From contig JADJFK010000010.1 of the NCBI GenBank assembly GCA_016708585.1, positions 62,001 through 126,000 of the forward strand: a stretch of DNA of 64,000 nucleotides. The letters run 5' to 3'. Below are positions 30,826 through 40,654 of this stretch, one piece after another (position 1 is the stretch's first letter; every line of letters starts with the position of its first letter). Both the position numbers and the translations under genes were made by a program. This DNA is from Sulfuritalea sp. Its GTDB lineage: Bacteria > Pseudomonadota > Gammaproteobacteria > Burkholderiales > Rhodocyclaceae. The notes under the pieces are model-generated. The model saw nothing but the letters and a program-made list of their open reading frames with translations, was not told the DNA's origin and did not search any database.

Positions 30826-31169
30826 CGCGAACGTTCTATCTGCACGCCGACGCGGCGCACGCCCTTCATGATGCCCATCTTGGCGATGCTGATCTTGACC
30901 CAGGGCGCGCCGAACTCGTTCAGCAGGAGACCGATCACGTATTCGCCCAGCGTCTCCAGCAGGTTGAAGTGGCGCGCCGCCAGTTCGGCGCGGATGCGGT
31001 CGATCACGGCGTCGTAGCGGATGGTCTGCTCGATGTCGTCGTTCTGCGCCGCGGCGTCGGGCACGCCGAAGGTCAGGCTGATTTCCAGCGTCTGCGGCGC
31101 CGCCTTCTCGCGCTCGAAGATGCCGACGTGGGCCTCGACCCGCATGTCGTCGATGAAAATGAAGTCCAT
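30822..31169 (-). CDS. folB: Dihydroneopterin aldolase
   Basis: A 115-residue FolB-type protein that cleaves 7,8-dihydroneopterin to 6-hydroxymethyl-dihydropterin in folate synthesis; related proteins can act as epimerases. The N-terminus MDFIFIDDMRVEAHVGIFERE matches the family, with FNLLETLGEYV carrying the conserved glutamate and WVKISIAKMGIMKGVRRVGV at the C-terminus. Start at 31169 has GGAGG 5 bases upstream. It is first gene of a two-gene minus-strand unit with the TRIC-type channel and is divergent from plsY. Confidence 0.93.
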   Translation of the reverse strand: MDFIFIDDMRVEAHVGIFEREKAAPQTLEISLTFGVPDAAAQNDDIEQTIRYDAVIDRIRAELAARHFNLLETLGEYVIGLLLNEFGAPWVKISIAKMGIMKGVRRVGVQIERSR

Positions 31170-31187
31170 TACGCCTCCGCCGGGCCG

Positions 31188-31300
31188 CCCGCGCGAGCGC
31201 GGGAACATGTTGGGCGCCCTCTCCCGACGGCCCCTGCCGCGCGGGAGCGGTGACGGGTCACCGCCGCCCTCGGGGCCGGGAAAGGGGGATGGGGCATCGC
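31188..31300. repeat. Hairpin-rich intergenic repeat between folB and plsY
   Basis: The divergent gap holds successive perfect hairpins: CCCGCGC-GA-GCGCGGG (31188-31203), CTCCCG...CGGGAG within 31221-31246, and GCGGTGAC-GG-GTCACCGC (31247-31264), followed by GGGAAAGGGGGATGGGG. The mix of CCCTCTCCC and GGGAAAGGGGG motifs resembles the REP-like repeat at 15801-15845, though the two are not alignable over their whole length. Confidence 0.5.
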
Positions 31301-31340
31301 CACGCTCCTTTACAATGCAAGCCATTCTAGGGAATCCGCA

Positions 31341-31952
31341 ATGAACCTGCTCGTTTCCGCCGTGCTGGGCTACCTGCTCGGCTCCGTACCCTTTGCCGTG
31401 ATCGTTTCGCGGGCGTTTCGCCTCGCCGATCCGCGCAGCTTCGGCTCGGGCAATCCCGGCGCCACCAACGTGCTGCGCAGCGGCAGCAAGGCCGCCGCCC
31501 TGCTGACGCTGCTCGGCGACGCGGCCAAGGGCTGGCTGGCCATGCTCGTCGCGGCAAAAGTCGGCGCCGGCGACACGGCGGTCGCGGTGGCCGGGCTCGC
31601 CGCCTTCCTCGGCCACGTCTTCCCGTTCACCCTCGGGTTCAGGGGCGGCAAGGGCGTGGCGACGGCGCTGGGGGTGCTGCTTGGCTTCTCCGGGGCACTG
31701 GCGGGGGTCACTGCGGCGTTCTGGCTGGCGGTGGTCGTGTTCACGCGCTATTCGTCGCTGGGGGCGCTGGCGGCGGCGGCGGCGGCGCCGGTAGCCAGTT
31801 GGTGGCTGCTGGCCAGCGGCGAAATCACGGTGACCGTGACCGTCATGTGCGCAGTCCTGGTCTACCGCCACAAGAGCAACATCCGCAAGTTGCTGGCCGG
31901 CAGCGAAGGCCGCATCGGCGGTCCGAAATCGCCACCGGCGAAAAACGTATAA
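31341..31952 (+). CDS. plsY: Glycerol-3-phosphate acyltransferase PlsY
   Basis: An inner-membrane acyltransferase that uses acyl-phosphate to make lysophosphatidic acid, the first step of phospholipid synthesis. The 203-residue product has five or so spans and the PlsY motifs FGSGNPGATNVLRSG and GHVFPFTLGFRGGKGVAT. Residues 73-80 (KVGAGDTA) come from a perfect copy of the dispersed repeat and lie in the loop between the second and third spans, away from the active site. PlsY is commonly found next to folB and tsaD in betaproteobacteria, as here. Confidence 0.96.
   Translation: MNLLVSAVLGYLLGSVPFAVIVSRAFRLADPRSFGSGNPGATNVLRSGSKAAALLTLLGDAAKGWLAMLVAAKVGAGDTAVAVAGLAAFLGHVFPFTLGFRGGKGVATALGVLLGFSGALAGVTAAFWLAVVVFTRYSSLGALAAAAAAPVASWWLLASGEITVTVTVMCAVLVYRHKSNIRKLLAGSEGRIGGPKSPPAKNV
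31557..31580 (+). repeat. Dispersed 24-bp repeat, sense copy in plsY
   Basis: 24 of 24 match. Translated KVGAGDTA, in a loop between transmembrane segments. Confidence 0.85.
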
Positions 31953-31986
31953 TTTTTTCCTTCCGTCTGAAGCAGGACAAGACCGC

Positions 31987-32886
31987 ATGGATGATCTGGA
32001 CTTCATGAGCACGCCGCCGGCGAAACCGGCGCCGCCCCCCAAACCCGCCGCCGCGCCGGCGGAGCCGGCTTCGCTCTACCAACCCAGGCTTGCGCTGGAA
32101 TTCTTCAAGCTCGGCGGCAGCCTGGAGCAGTTTCCCGCCGGCAAGCAGATCTTCGCCGAGAACGAGAAGACGGGCGGGCTGTTCTCCAAGGGCGCCCGCA
32201 TCTACCTGCTGCTGGATGGCGACGTGATGCTGACGCGGGGCGGCAAGGCGCTGGATCTGGTGCCGCCCGGCGAGATCTTCGGCGAGATGGCGGTGATTGC
32301 CGAAGCCCCGCGCAGCGCGACGGCCACCGCGCGCAAGAACTGTCGCGTGCTGTCGCTCGACGAAAAGCAGTTCCAGCAGGCCTTGCAAAGAATGCCCGAG
32401 TTCGCCCTGATGCTGATGAGCGTCATGGCCCAGCGCCTGCGGCGCGGCGTGGCGCGACTGGCCACCGCAAAAACGGCGCCGGTCGAGGTGCTGGAGCACA
32501 GGAACACGCTGGACAAGGAAATGCTTGCCGAATTGCAGCGTGCGCTCGGCGATCCCAAGCCGTCCACGGCTCCTGCGGGGAAGACCGTGGTCACCAAGGG
32601 TGCCGTGGGCGCCTGCATGTTCGTCGTGACCCGGGGCCGCATCGCGATATCGGTCGACGACCGGGTGATCGAGCACGTCGGGCCGGGCGGCGCCTTCGGC
32701 GAAATGGCGCTGGTCGAACGCTCCGGTCGCTCGGCCACGGCGACGGCTGAAACCGACAGCGCCTGGCTGCTGGTCGGCAAGGATGACTTCGTCGAAATGG
32801 TCAGGGCGCGCCCGGCCTTCGGCATCGCGCTGATGCGCTCGATGAGCGCGCGCGTGCTGCACATCGGCAAGCTGCTCGGCAGCTAA
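31987..32886 (+). CDS. Protein with two cyclic nucleotide-binding domains
   Basis: A 299-residue soluble protein with a Pro/Ala-rich N-terminal tail (about 8-30) and two tandem cNMP-binding beta-barrels: the first around 45-160 (GEIFGEMAVIAEAPRSATATA), the second around 185-295 (GGAFGEMALVERSGRSATATA). Both carry the phosphate-binding-cassette pattern GEMA...RSATA. There is no DNA-binding or kinase domain, so it probably acts through protein contacts or as a sensor. It is 34 bp after plsY and convergent with tsaD. A TATAAT at 31948-31953 may be its own -10 element. Confidence 0.85.
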   Translation: MDDLDFMSTPPAKPAPPPKPAAAPAEPASLYQPRLALEFFKLGGSLEQFPAGKQIFAENEKTGGLFSKGARIYLLLDGDVMLTRGGKALDLVPPGEIFGEMAVIAEAPRSATATARKNCRVLSLDEKQFQQALQRMPEFALMLMSVMAQRLRRGVARLATAKTAPVEVLEHRNTLDKEMLAELQRALGDPKPSTAPAGKTVVTKGAVGACMFVVTRGRIAISVDDRVIEHVGPGGAFGEMALVERSGRSATATAETDSAWLLVGKDDFVEMVRARPAFGIALMRSMSARVLHIGKLLGS

Positions 32887-33896
32887 CGGAGTTCGTCGAG
32901 GGGCCAGCGCGGGTGAACCGCGAAGGCGCCGCCGCGATCCGGCGCCGTACCCTGCAGCAGGCGCTGGCTGCCGGCGAAGGCGATCATCGCGCCGTTGTCG
33001 GTGCAAAGTTCCAATGGCGGATAGAACACCCGCCCGCCGATCTTCGCCATGTCACGGTCCAGCCGCTCGCGCAGGCGCCGGTTGGCGCCGACGCCACCGG
33101 CCACCACCAGCGAAGAAAGTCGGTGCCGGCGACACGCCGCCACCGCCTTGGCGGCCAGCACTTCGGTCACCGCTTCCTGGAATTCCGCGGCGAGGTCGGC
33201 GTGGTCCGCGTCCGAAAGTTCCCGCGCCCGCACGGCAGTGAGCACCGCCGTCTTCAGCCCGGAAAAGCTGAAGGACAAATCACCGCTGTTGAGCATCGGT
33301 CGCGGCAGCTTGAATCGTCCCGGTGCGCCCGACTCGGCCAGCTTTGCCAGCGCAGGCCCCCCGGGGTAGCCGAGACCCAGCAGCTTTGCGGTCTTGTCGA
33401 AGGCCTCTCCGGCCGCGTCGTCGAGCGATTCGCCGAGCAGTTCGTAGTCGCCGACGCGCGCCACGCGCATCAGTTGCGTATGCCCGCCGGATACCAGCAG
33501 CGCGATGAACGGGAACGCCGGGGCATCGTTGGCCAGGAGCGGCGAGAGCAGGTGGCCTTCGAGGTGATGCACCGGCAGCACCGGCACGTCGAGCGCGAGC
33601 GCCAGCGACTCGGCGAAACTCGCGCCGACCAGCAAGGCGCCAGCCAGCCCCGGGCCCGAGGTGTAGGCGATGGCGTCGATGTCGCCGCGCACGCAGTGCG
33701 ATTCGGCCAGCACGCTTTGCAGCAACGGGATCAGGCGGCGGATGTGGTCGCGCGAGGCCAGTTCCGGCACCACGCCGCCATAGGCTTCGTGCATCGCCAC
33801 CTGGGTATGCACCGCATGGCCGAGCAGGCCGCGCCCGGTATCGTAGAGCGCGACGCCGGTTTCGTCGCAGGAGGATTCGATGCCGAGCACTATCAT
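32883..33896 (-). CDS. tsaD: tRNA N6-threonylcarbamoyladenosine transferase
   Basis: TsaD transfers threonylcarbamoyl to A37 of ANN-decoding tRNAs with TsaB and TsaE. The protein (about 337 residues) has LGIESSCDETGVALYD, the metal-ligand motif HHLEGHLLSPLL, LVSGGHTQLMRV, and the C-terminal LVVAGGVGANRRLR and CTDNGAMIAFAG. Start taken at 33896 (MIVLGIE) by family alignment; an ATG three codons upstream (33905) is possible. Just before LVVAGGV the residues ACRRHRLSS are encoded by an antisense copy of the dispersed repeat, without changing the family length. It is usually near rpsU, as here. Confidence 0.97.
   Translation of the reverse strand: MIVLGIESSCDETGVALYDTGRGLLGHAVHTQVAMHEAYGGVVPELASRDHIRRLIPLLQSVLAESHCVRGDIDAIAYTSGPGLAGALLVGASFAESLALALDVPVLPVHHLEGHLLSPLLANDAPAFPFIALLVSGGHTQLMRVARVGDYELLGESLDDAAGEAFDKTAKLLGLGYPGGPALAKLAESGAPGRFKLPRPMLNSGDLSFSFSGLKTAVLTAVRARELSDADHADLAAEFQEAVTEVLAAKAVAACRRHRLSSLVVAGGVGANRRLRERLDRDMAKIGGRVFYPPLELCTDNGAMIAFAGSQRLLQGTAPDRGGAFAVHPRWPLDELR
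33116..33139 (+). repeat. Dispersed 24-bp repeat, antisense copy in tsaD
   Basis: 22 of 24 match on the plus strand, opposite to the direction of tsaD. On the coding strand it gives CRRHRLS, just upstream of the conserved VVAGGV motif. Confidence 0.75.
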
Positions 33897-33944
33897 CGGC
33901 GGCATTCTACCGGCTGACTATAATCGCCCGGGTCGCTCCTCCCG

Positions 33945-33968
33945 AAAGTCGGCGCCGGCCACACGGCG
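33945..33968 (+). repeat. Dispersed 24-bp repeat, intergenic copy
   Basis: 23 of 24 match. Lies between the divergent tsaD and receiver-like genes, ending 15 bp before the ATG at 33984. Confidence 0.85.
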
Positions 33969-33983
33969 ATCCGCAACAGCCGC

Positions 33984-34307
33984 ATGACAAAGAAGATCCT
34001 GCTCCTCTGCCACGACCTGACCACGCGCCTGCGCCTGACGCATGTCTGGTCGGCGGCCGGCGTCACGATGCTGAAGCGGACCGACGCCGAGCCGCCCGAC
34101 TGCATCGTCATCGACCTGGGCCGGCGCGACGCATTGGCCGAAATTTCCCGACTGCGCGCGATCCATCCGCAGACTTGCATCTTCACCTGCGCCGCGAACT
34201 TCGACCAAACCCTGGTCGAGGCCGCGCAGCAAGCCGGCGCGACGGAATTCGCCGCACGCAGTTTCGTCGACAAGCGCGTCGCGCGTCGCCTCCAGCTGCC
34301 AGGCTGA
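33984..34307 (+). CDS. Degenerate receiver-domain-like protein
   Basis: A 107-residue protein with the outline of a CheY-like receiver: MTKKILLLCHDLTTRLRLTHVW at the start, CIVIDLGRRD near residues 39-48 (possible phospho-acceptor Asp at IDLG), and TCAANFDQTLVEAAQQAGATEFAARSF. The N-terminal acidic pair and the conserved late lysine seen in working receivers are missing or shifted, so phosphorylation is doubtful. It is 6 bp upstream of a glycosyltransferase gene and may be cotranscribed. The assignment rests on pattern only. A TATAAT at 33919-33924 is a possible -10. Confidence 0.6.
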   Translation: MTKKILLLCHDLTTRLRLTHVWSAAGVTMLKRTDAEPPDCIVIDLGRRDALAEISRLRAIHPQTCIFTCAANFDQTLVEAAQQAGATEFAARSFVDKRVARRLQLPG

Positions 34308-34313
34308 ATCCGG

Positions 34314-35390
34314 ATGCACCTGCTGGTCGATATCTCGGCCCACGGCCTGGGCCACCTGGCGCAGACCGCGCCGGTGCTCGACGCCTTGCGCAGCCTGGTG
34401 CCCGGCTTGCGCCTGACGGTGCGCAGCGCGCTGCCGCGCGAACGGCTGGCAGCCCGCATTGCTGGCGGCTTCGACCATGTCGCCGAGGCGCGCGACTTCG
34501 GCTTCGTCATGAGGAATGCTGTGGATATCGACCTGGCCGCCAGCGCGCGGCGCTATCGCGAGTTCCACACCGACTGGCCGCAGCGGATCGCGACCGAAGC
34601 GGACTGGCTGCGGCGCCACGGCATCGATGCGCTGCTCGGCAATGTCGCCTACCTGCCGCTTGCCGCGGCGGCGGAAGCCGGCATTCCCGCCGCGGCATTG
34701 AGTTCGCTGAACTGGGCCGACCTGTTTGCCAGTTATTTCGGCGGCGAAACCTGGGCCGCCCCCGTCCATGACCAGATACTGGCCGCTTACAACACCGCCC
34801 GTTGCTTCCTGCGTGTCAGCCCCGGCCTGCCGATGGCCGGCATCGAGCGGCGGCAGGAAATTGCGCCGGTCGTCCGGATCGGCCGACCTGATCGCGCCCG
34901 AGTATCAAAAATCCTCGACCTGAACGAGAGTGAGCGCTGGCTTTTGATCGCCATGGGCGGCATGGAATTTCGCCTGTCGGTAGAAAACTGGCCGCAAACT
35001 CCGGGGCTCAACTGGCTGGTGCCGCGCGAATCTCAAATCCTGCGGCAGGATGTCCGCGGTTTCGATGTTCCCGGCCTCAAATTTACCGACCTGCTGGCCA
35101 GTGTCGATGCCGTGATCACCAAACCCGGCTATGGCACCTTGGTCGAGGCAGCCTGCAGCGGCGTCCCCATCCTGTATGTCGAGCGCGAGGACTGGCCGGA
35201 GACCCCCTGGTTCGCGGCCTGGCTGGCCACCCATGCGCGCGCCGCCGTGCTGAGGCGCGAGCAGCTGGCAGGCGGGGATTTCATTGCTGCGCTGAACCGG
35301 CTCTGGCAGGCACCGCCACCCGCCGTGCCCGCGGCTAACGGCGCCACCGAAGCCGCGCAACTGCTGGTGCGCGAACTGGGACTGGCCTGA
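34314..35390 (+). CDS. Glycosyltransferase-like protein (GT-B fold)
   Basis: A 358-residue protein resembling GT-B glycosyltransferases of the MurG/GT28 kind. The N-terminus MHLLVDISAHGLGHLAQTAP has the HGxGH nucleotide-sugar loop, and the C-terminal KPGYGTLVEAACSGVPILYV matches the donor-binding region. Acceptor and sugar are unknown. It has no membrane span. It follows the receiver-like gene by 6 bp and precedes the rpsU promoter. Confidence 0.75.
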   Translation: MHLLVDISAHGLGHLAQTAPVLDALRSLVPGLRLTVRSALPRERLAARIAGGFDHVAEARDFGFVMRNAVDIDLAASARRYREFHTDWPQRIATEADWLRRHGIDALLGNVAYLPLAAAAEAGIPAAALSSLNWADLFASYFGGETWAAPVHDQILAAYNTARCFLRVSPGLPMAGIERRQEIAPVVRIGRPDRARVSKILDLNESERWLLIAMGGMEFRLSVENWPQTPGLNWLVPRESQILRQDVRGFDVPGLKFTDLLASVDAVITKPGYGTLVEAACSGVPILYVEREDWPETPWFAAWLATHARAAVLRREQLAGGDFIAALNRLWQAPPPAVPAANGATEAAQLLVRELGLA

Positions 35391-35406
35391 CACCGCGCCG
35401 AAACAA

Positions 35407-35434
35407 TTGACATCAATGGCAAAGTGTTTAGAAT
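35407..35434 (+). promoter_or_regulatory. Sigma-70 promoter for rpsU
   Basis: TTGACA at 35407-35412, a 16-bp spacer, and TAGAAT at 35429-35434. It is the best consensus promoter in the window and lies 34 bp before the rpsU ATG, right after the glycosyltransferase stop codon. It should drive the rpsU-yqeY-dnaG-rpoD block. Confidence 0.85.
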
Positions 35435-35467
35435 GCGCGCCTTTCCCGCTTCTCCAGGATTAATTCA

Positions 35468-35680
35468 ATGCCGGGTATTCGCCTCAAGGAAAACGAGCCG
35501 TTCGAAGTCGCGATCCGCCGCTTCAAGCGCGCGATCGAAAAGACGGGCCTGCTGACCGAACTGCGCGCGCGCGAGTTCTACGAAAAGCCCACGACCGAGC
35601 GCAAGCGCAAGGCCGCCGCCGCTGTCAAGCGCCATCACAAGCGCATTCGCAGCCAGCTCCTGCCGCCCAAGCTGTACTGA
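35468..35680 (+). CDS. rpsU: 30S ribosomal protein S21
   Basis: A 70-residue basic small-subunit protein that assists initiation. The sequence MPGIRLKENEPFEVAIRRFKR...RHHKRIRSQLLPPKLY is standard for betaproteobacterial S21. It heads the macromolecular synthesis block with yqeY, dnaG and rpoD. A strong promoter precedes it and an intrinsic terminator follows within 50 bp, which should make rpsU mRNA far more abundant than that of the genes behind it. Confidence 0.98.
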   Translation: MPGIRLKENEPFEVAIRRFKRAIEKTGLLTELRAREFYEKPTTERKRKAAAAVKRHHKRIRSQLLPPKLY

Positions 35681-35726
35681 TTTCGGACGGCCCGCCACGG
35701 CGGGTCGTAGCATAGGGTTACCCCAC

Positions 35727-35750
35727 AAAAACCGCCTCCCGGCGGTTTTT
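35727..35750 (+). terminator. Intrinsic terminator after rpsU
   Basis: A perfect hairpin AAAAACCGCC-TCCC-GGCGGTTTTT ending in a T-run, 47 bp past the rpsU stop. A second stem CCCGCC-AC-GGCGGG lies just upstream (35690-35703). It separates rpsU from yqeY-dnaG-rpoD and probably acts as an attenuator. Confidence 0.9.
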
Positions 35751-35808
35751 GTGCTTTTTATGTCCGTGACCCAGGTCGCGGACGGTATCCGCCGGACAAG
35801 GAAAAGAC

Positions 35809-36258
35809 ATGAGCCTCGAAACCCGCATCGACGAAGACTGGAAGGCCGCCATGAAAGCCGGCGACAAGGCGAAGAAGGACGCCTTGAGCCTGTTGCGCGC
35901 GGCAATCAAGCAAAAGCGCGTGGACGACAAGGTCGAGATGACGGACGCCGTGGTGGTTGCCGTGATCGAGAAGATGCTCAAGCAGCGCAAGGATTCGATC
36001 GCCCAGTACGAGGCGGCGCGGCGCCAGGATCTGGCCGATGCCGAGAAGTTCGAGGCCGGGGTGCTGGGCGGCTACATGCCGCAGGGACTCTCTGCGGCCG
36101 AGGTCGAGGCCATCGTCGTCGCCGCAGTTGCGGAGTCCGGTGCCAAGGGCCCGGCCGACATGGGCAAGGTGATCGCCCTGGTCAAGCCCAAAGTCGCCGG
36201 CCGCGCCGACATGGGGGAAGTGTCGAAGCTCGTCAAGGCAAAACTTGGTTCCAACTGA
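35809..36258 (+). CDS. yqeY: GatB/YqeY domain protein
   Basis: A 149-residue helical protein of the YqeY family, related to the tail domain of GatB (tRNA-dependent amidotransferase). Typical segments are MSLETRIDEDWKAAMKAGDK, LRAAIKQKRVDD, and the C-terminal GRADMGEVSKLVKAKL. Its cellular function is not established; tRNA binding is the usual suggestion. In proteobacteria it commonly sits between rpsU and dnaG, as here, 18 bp before dnaG. Confidence 0.93.
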   Translation: MSLETRIDEDWKAAMKAGDKAKKDALSLLRAAIKQKRVDDKVEMTDAVVVAVIEKMLKQRKDSIAQYEAARRQDLADAEKFEAGVLGGYMPQGLSAAEVEAIVVAAVAESGAKGPADMGKVIALVKPKVAGRADMGEVSKLVKAKLGSN

Positions 36259-36276
36259 GCGGCGCATAATGCTCCG

Positions 36277-38034
36277 GTGATCCCCGAAAGCTTCATCCAG
36301 GAACTGCTTGCCCGCGTCGACATCGTCGATGTGGTCGAACGCTATGTGCCGCTGAAGAAAACGGGCGCCAATTTCAGCGCCTGCTGTCCCTTCCATTCCG
36401 AGAAAACCCCCTCCTTCACCGTCAGCCCGGCCAAGCAGTTCTACCACTGCTTCGGTTGCGGCGCGCACGGCAGCGCCATCGGCTTCCTGATGCAGCACGC
36501 CGGCGTCGGTTTCATCGAGGCGGTCGAGGACCTGGCCGCCTCGGTCGGCCTGCAGGTCCCGCACGAAGAGCGCAACGCCGAAATACGAGCGAAGAAAGCG
36601 CCGCTGACCGAACTCATGGGACGCGCCATGGCCTTCTACCGAGAGCAATTGAAGGCGTCGCCGAAAGCCGTCGATTACCTCAAGAAGCGCGGACTCACCG
36701 GGGAAATCGCCGCCAAATTCGCCCTCGGCTATGCGCCCGACGGCTGGCAGGGCCTGCAGCAGGCCTTCCCCGACTACGACGACCCGGCGCTGGTCGAATG
36801 CGGGCTGGTCATCGTCAATGAACAGGGACGCCGCTACGACCGCTTTCGCGACCGGGTGATGTTCCCGATCCAGGACCAGCGCGGCAACGTCATCGGCTTC
36901 GGCGGTCGGGTGATCGGCGAGGGCGAGCCGAAATACCTGAATTCGCCGGAAACGCCGCTGTTCGAAAAGGGCCGCGAACTCTACGGCCTGCCCCAGGCGC
37001 GCAAGGCGATCCAGGAAGAGGACACGATCCTGGTGGTCGAGGGCTACATGGACGTGGTCGGCCTGGTGCAGGCCGGCGTCGAGAACGTGGTCGCCACGCT
37101 CGGCACGGCGGCCACCGATGCCAACGTGCAAAAACTGCTGAAACAGGCCAGCCGCGTGGTGTTCTGCTTCGACCGCGACAGCGCCGGCGACCGCGCGGCA
37201 TGGCGGGCCATGGAAGTGAGCCTGGCGCACCTCGCCGACAACAAGGTCGTCGAGATCCTGCAGATGCCCGGTAACCAGGATCCGGACGAGTACATCCGCG
37301 AGCACGGCAGGGAGGCCTTCGTGCAGCAGACCCGAAACGCCACGCGGCTCAGTGAATTCCTCCTGCGCGAACTGGTCAAGCAGACCAATCCGAACACGGC
37401 CGAGGGCCGCGCGGCGCTGGTGCACGCGGCGAAACCCCTGCTGCAGAAGATGTCGGCGCCGATATTGCGGGTGCAGGTCACCAAGGAAATCGCCCACCGC
37501 GCGCAGGTCTCGCAGGCGGAGGTCGAGGCCCAGTGCGGCCTCCAGCCCCTCGCCCGCAGTCGCTACGCGCCGGCACAAATGAAGCAGCGGCCGGTGCCCT
37601 CCTCGATCGAATACAAGCTGCTGCAGATCGTGCTGCACAAACCCGAATGGGCGGGCCGTCTGCCGCTGGAATTGATCGACCGGGAGCGCGTGGAGGGCGA
37701 CGCGCTGCATGCCATCGCCAACGCAATCGAGCATGGCGAACTGCCGGCGGGCGGCTTCGGCATGCTGCTGGAGTTCTTCCGCGCCACCCCGCACGAGGCC
37801 CTGATCGCCGCGATTGCGGCAAACATGACGGAAGAGGTCGATCTCGCGGCACTCGAGGGCGTTTTCAACGATTCCATCGTCCGCCTGCGCCATACGGCCA
37901 TCACCGCGGAAATCGAGCAGCTCACCGCGCGCGCGCCAGGGACTGAATCAGGAAGAGCGGCAACGGCTTGCGGAACTGCTGGTGAAGAAGCATCCGTCGT
38001 CGGCCCCGACGGGCGGCGGCCCGGTGTGATATAA
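36277..38034 (+). CDS. dnaG: DNA primase, with frameshifted C-terminus
   Basis: DnaG lays RNA primers at the replication fork. The GTG-started protein has the zinc finger (CCPFHSEKTPSF...FHCFGCG-like YHCFGCGAHG), the catalytic TOPRIM core (VVEGYMDVVGL; FDRDSAGDRAA) and a C-terminal DnaB-binding domain. After LTAR (near residue 550) the frame shifts. Continuing in the +1 frame gives QGLNQEERQRLAELLVKKH and a stop at 38029, a normal DnaG tail; the unshifted frame reads unrelated residues to 38034. The shift sits in a GC-dinucleotide run at 37926-37936. A sequencing error is likeliest. Confidence 0.93.
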   Translation: MIPESFIQELLARVDIVDVVERYVPLKKTGANFSACCPFHSEKTPSFTVSPAKQFYHCFGCGAHGSAIGFLMQHAGVGFIEAVEDLAASVGLQVPHEERNAEIRAKKAPLTELMGRAMAFYREQLKASPKAVDYLKKRGLTGEIAAKFALGYAPDGWQGLQQAFPDYDDPALVECGLVIVNEQGRRYDRFRDRVMFPIQDQRGNVIGFGGRVIGEGEPKYLNSPETPLFEKGRELYGLPQARKAIQEEDTILVVEGYMDVVGLVQAGVENVVATLGTAATDANVQKLLKQASRVVFCFDRDSAGDRAAWRAMEVSLAHLADNKVVEILQMPGNQDPDEYIREHGREAFVQQTRNATRLSEFLLRELVKQTNPNTAEGRAALVHAAKPLLQKMSAPILRVQVTKEIAHRAQVSQAEVEAQCGLQPLARSRYAPAQMKQRPVPSSIEYKLLQIVLHKPEWAGRLPLELIDRERVEGDALHAIANAIEHGELPAGGFGMLLEFFRATPHEALIAAIAANMTEEVDLAALEGVFNDSIVRLRHTAITAEIEQLTARAPGTESGRAATACGTAGEEASVVGPDGRRPGVI

Positions 38035-38035
38035 T
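38030..38035 (+). promoter_or_regulatory. Possible -10 box before rpoD
   Basis: TATAAT overlapping the dnaG end, 112 bp before the rpoD ATG. Suggests a separate rpoD promoter, but no -35 match is visible. Confidence 0.4.
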
Positions 38036-38147
38036 TCCCGGTTCTTCAGCGCTTTCACGGTACGCTGACCCGACCCGCCCGCGCGCATGCTGCGTTGCAA
38101 GGGCCGCCCGCGTCGCGCCGTCAATCGCGCTCCAGCCGAGGATCGTC

Positions 38148-40393
<2,246 letters not shown>

Positions 40394-40443
40394 TTGCGCA
40401 TCACCAACGGCTCATGCAGCGCGGGCCGTTGCGGTTCCACGCA

Positions 40444-40519
40444 GGGCCTGTAGCTCAATGGTTAGAGCAGAGGACTCATAATCCTTTGGTTGCGAGTTCG
40501 AGTCTCGCTGGGCCCACCA
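40444..40519 (+). tRNA. tRNA with CAU anticodon, probably tRNA-Ile2
   Basis: 76-nt cloverleaf with encoded CCA: acceptor GGGCCTG/TGGGCCC, D arm GCTC...GAGC, anticodon stem GAGGA/TCCTT with loop CTCATAA, T arm GCGAG-TTCGAGT-CTCGC. The CAU anticodon could be elongator Met or Ile2 (C34 changed to lysidine). The AATGGTTAGAGCAG and CTTTGGTT segments resemble Ile2 more. It lies 50 bp after rpoD. Confidence 0.9.
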
Positions 40520-40654
40520 GCTTTCGACGGGTAGTGGAGGGGAAAGTCGCGGAGGATCGGGTTCCGTGAATTTCGAAGGCAGGCACCCGGTGGCTTGTTT
40601 TGATGAATGGAGGCGGTGGATTCTATGATTTCACCTTCAAGCGGAGCATTGGAT

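Noticed and set aside
36190..36215. AAAGTCGCCGGCC in yqeY resembling the dispersed repeat
   Set aside because: It diverges after six bases and encodes the conserved GRADMG tail of YqeY.
35758..37893. 711-codon open frame opposite dnaG
   Set aside because: It is antisense to clear yqeY and dnaG genes and has no recognisable domain; a GC-skewed shadow.
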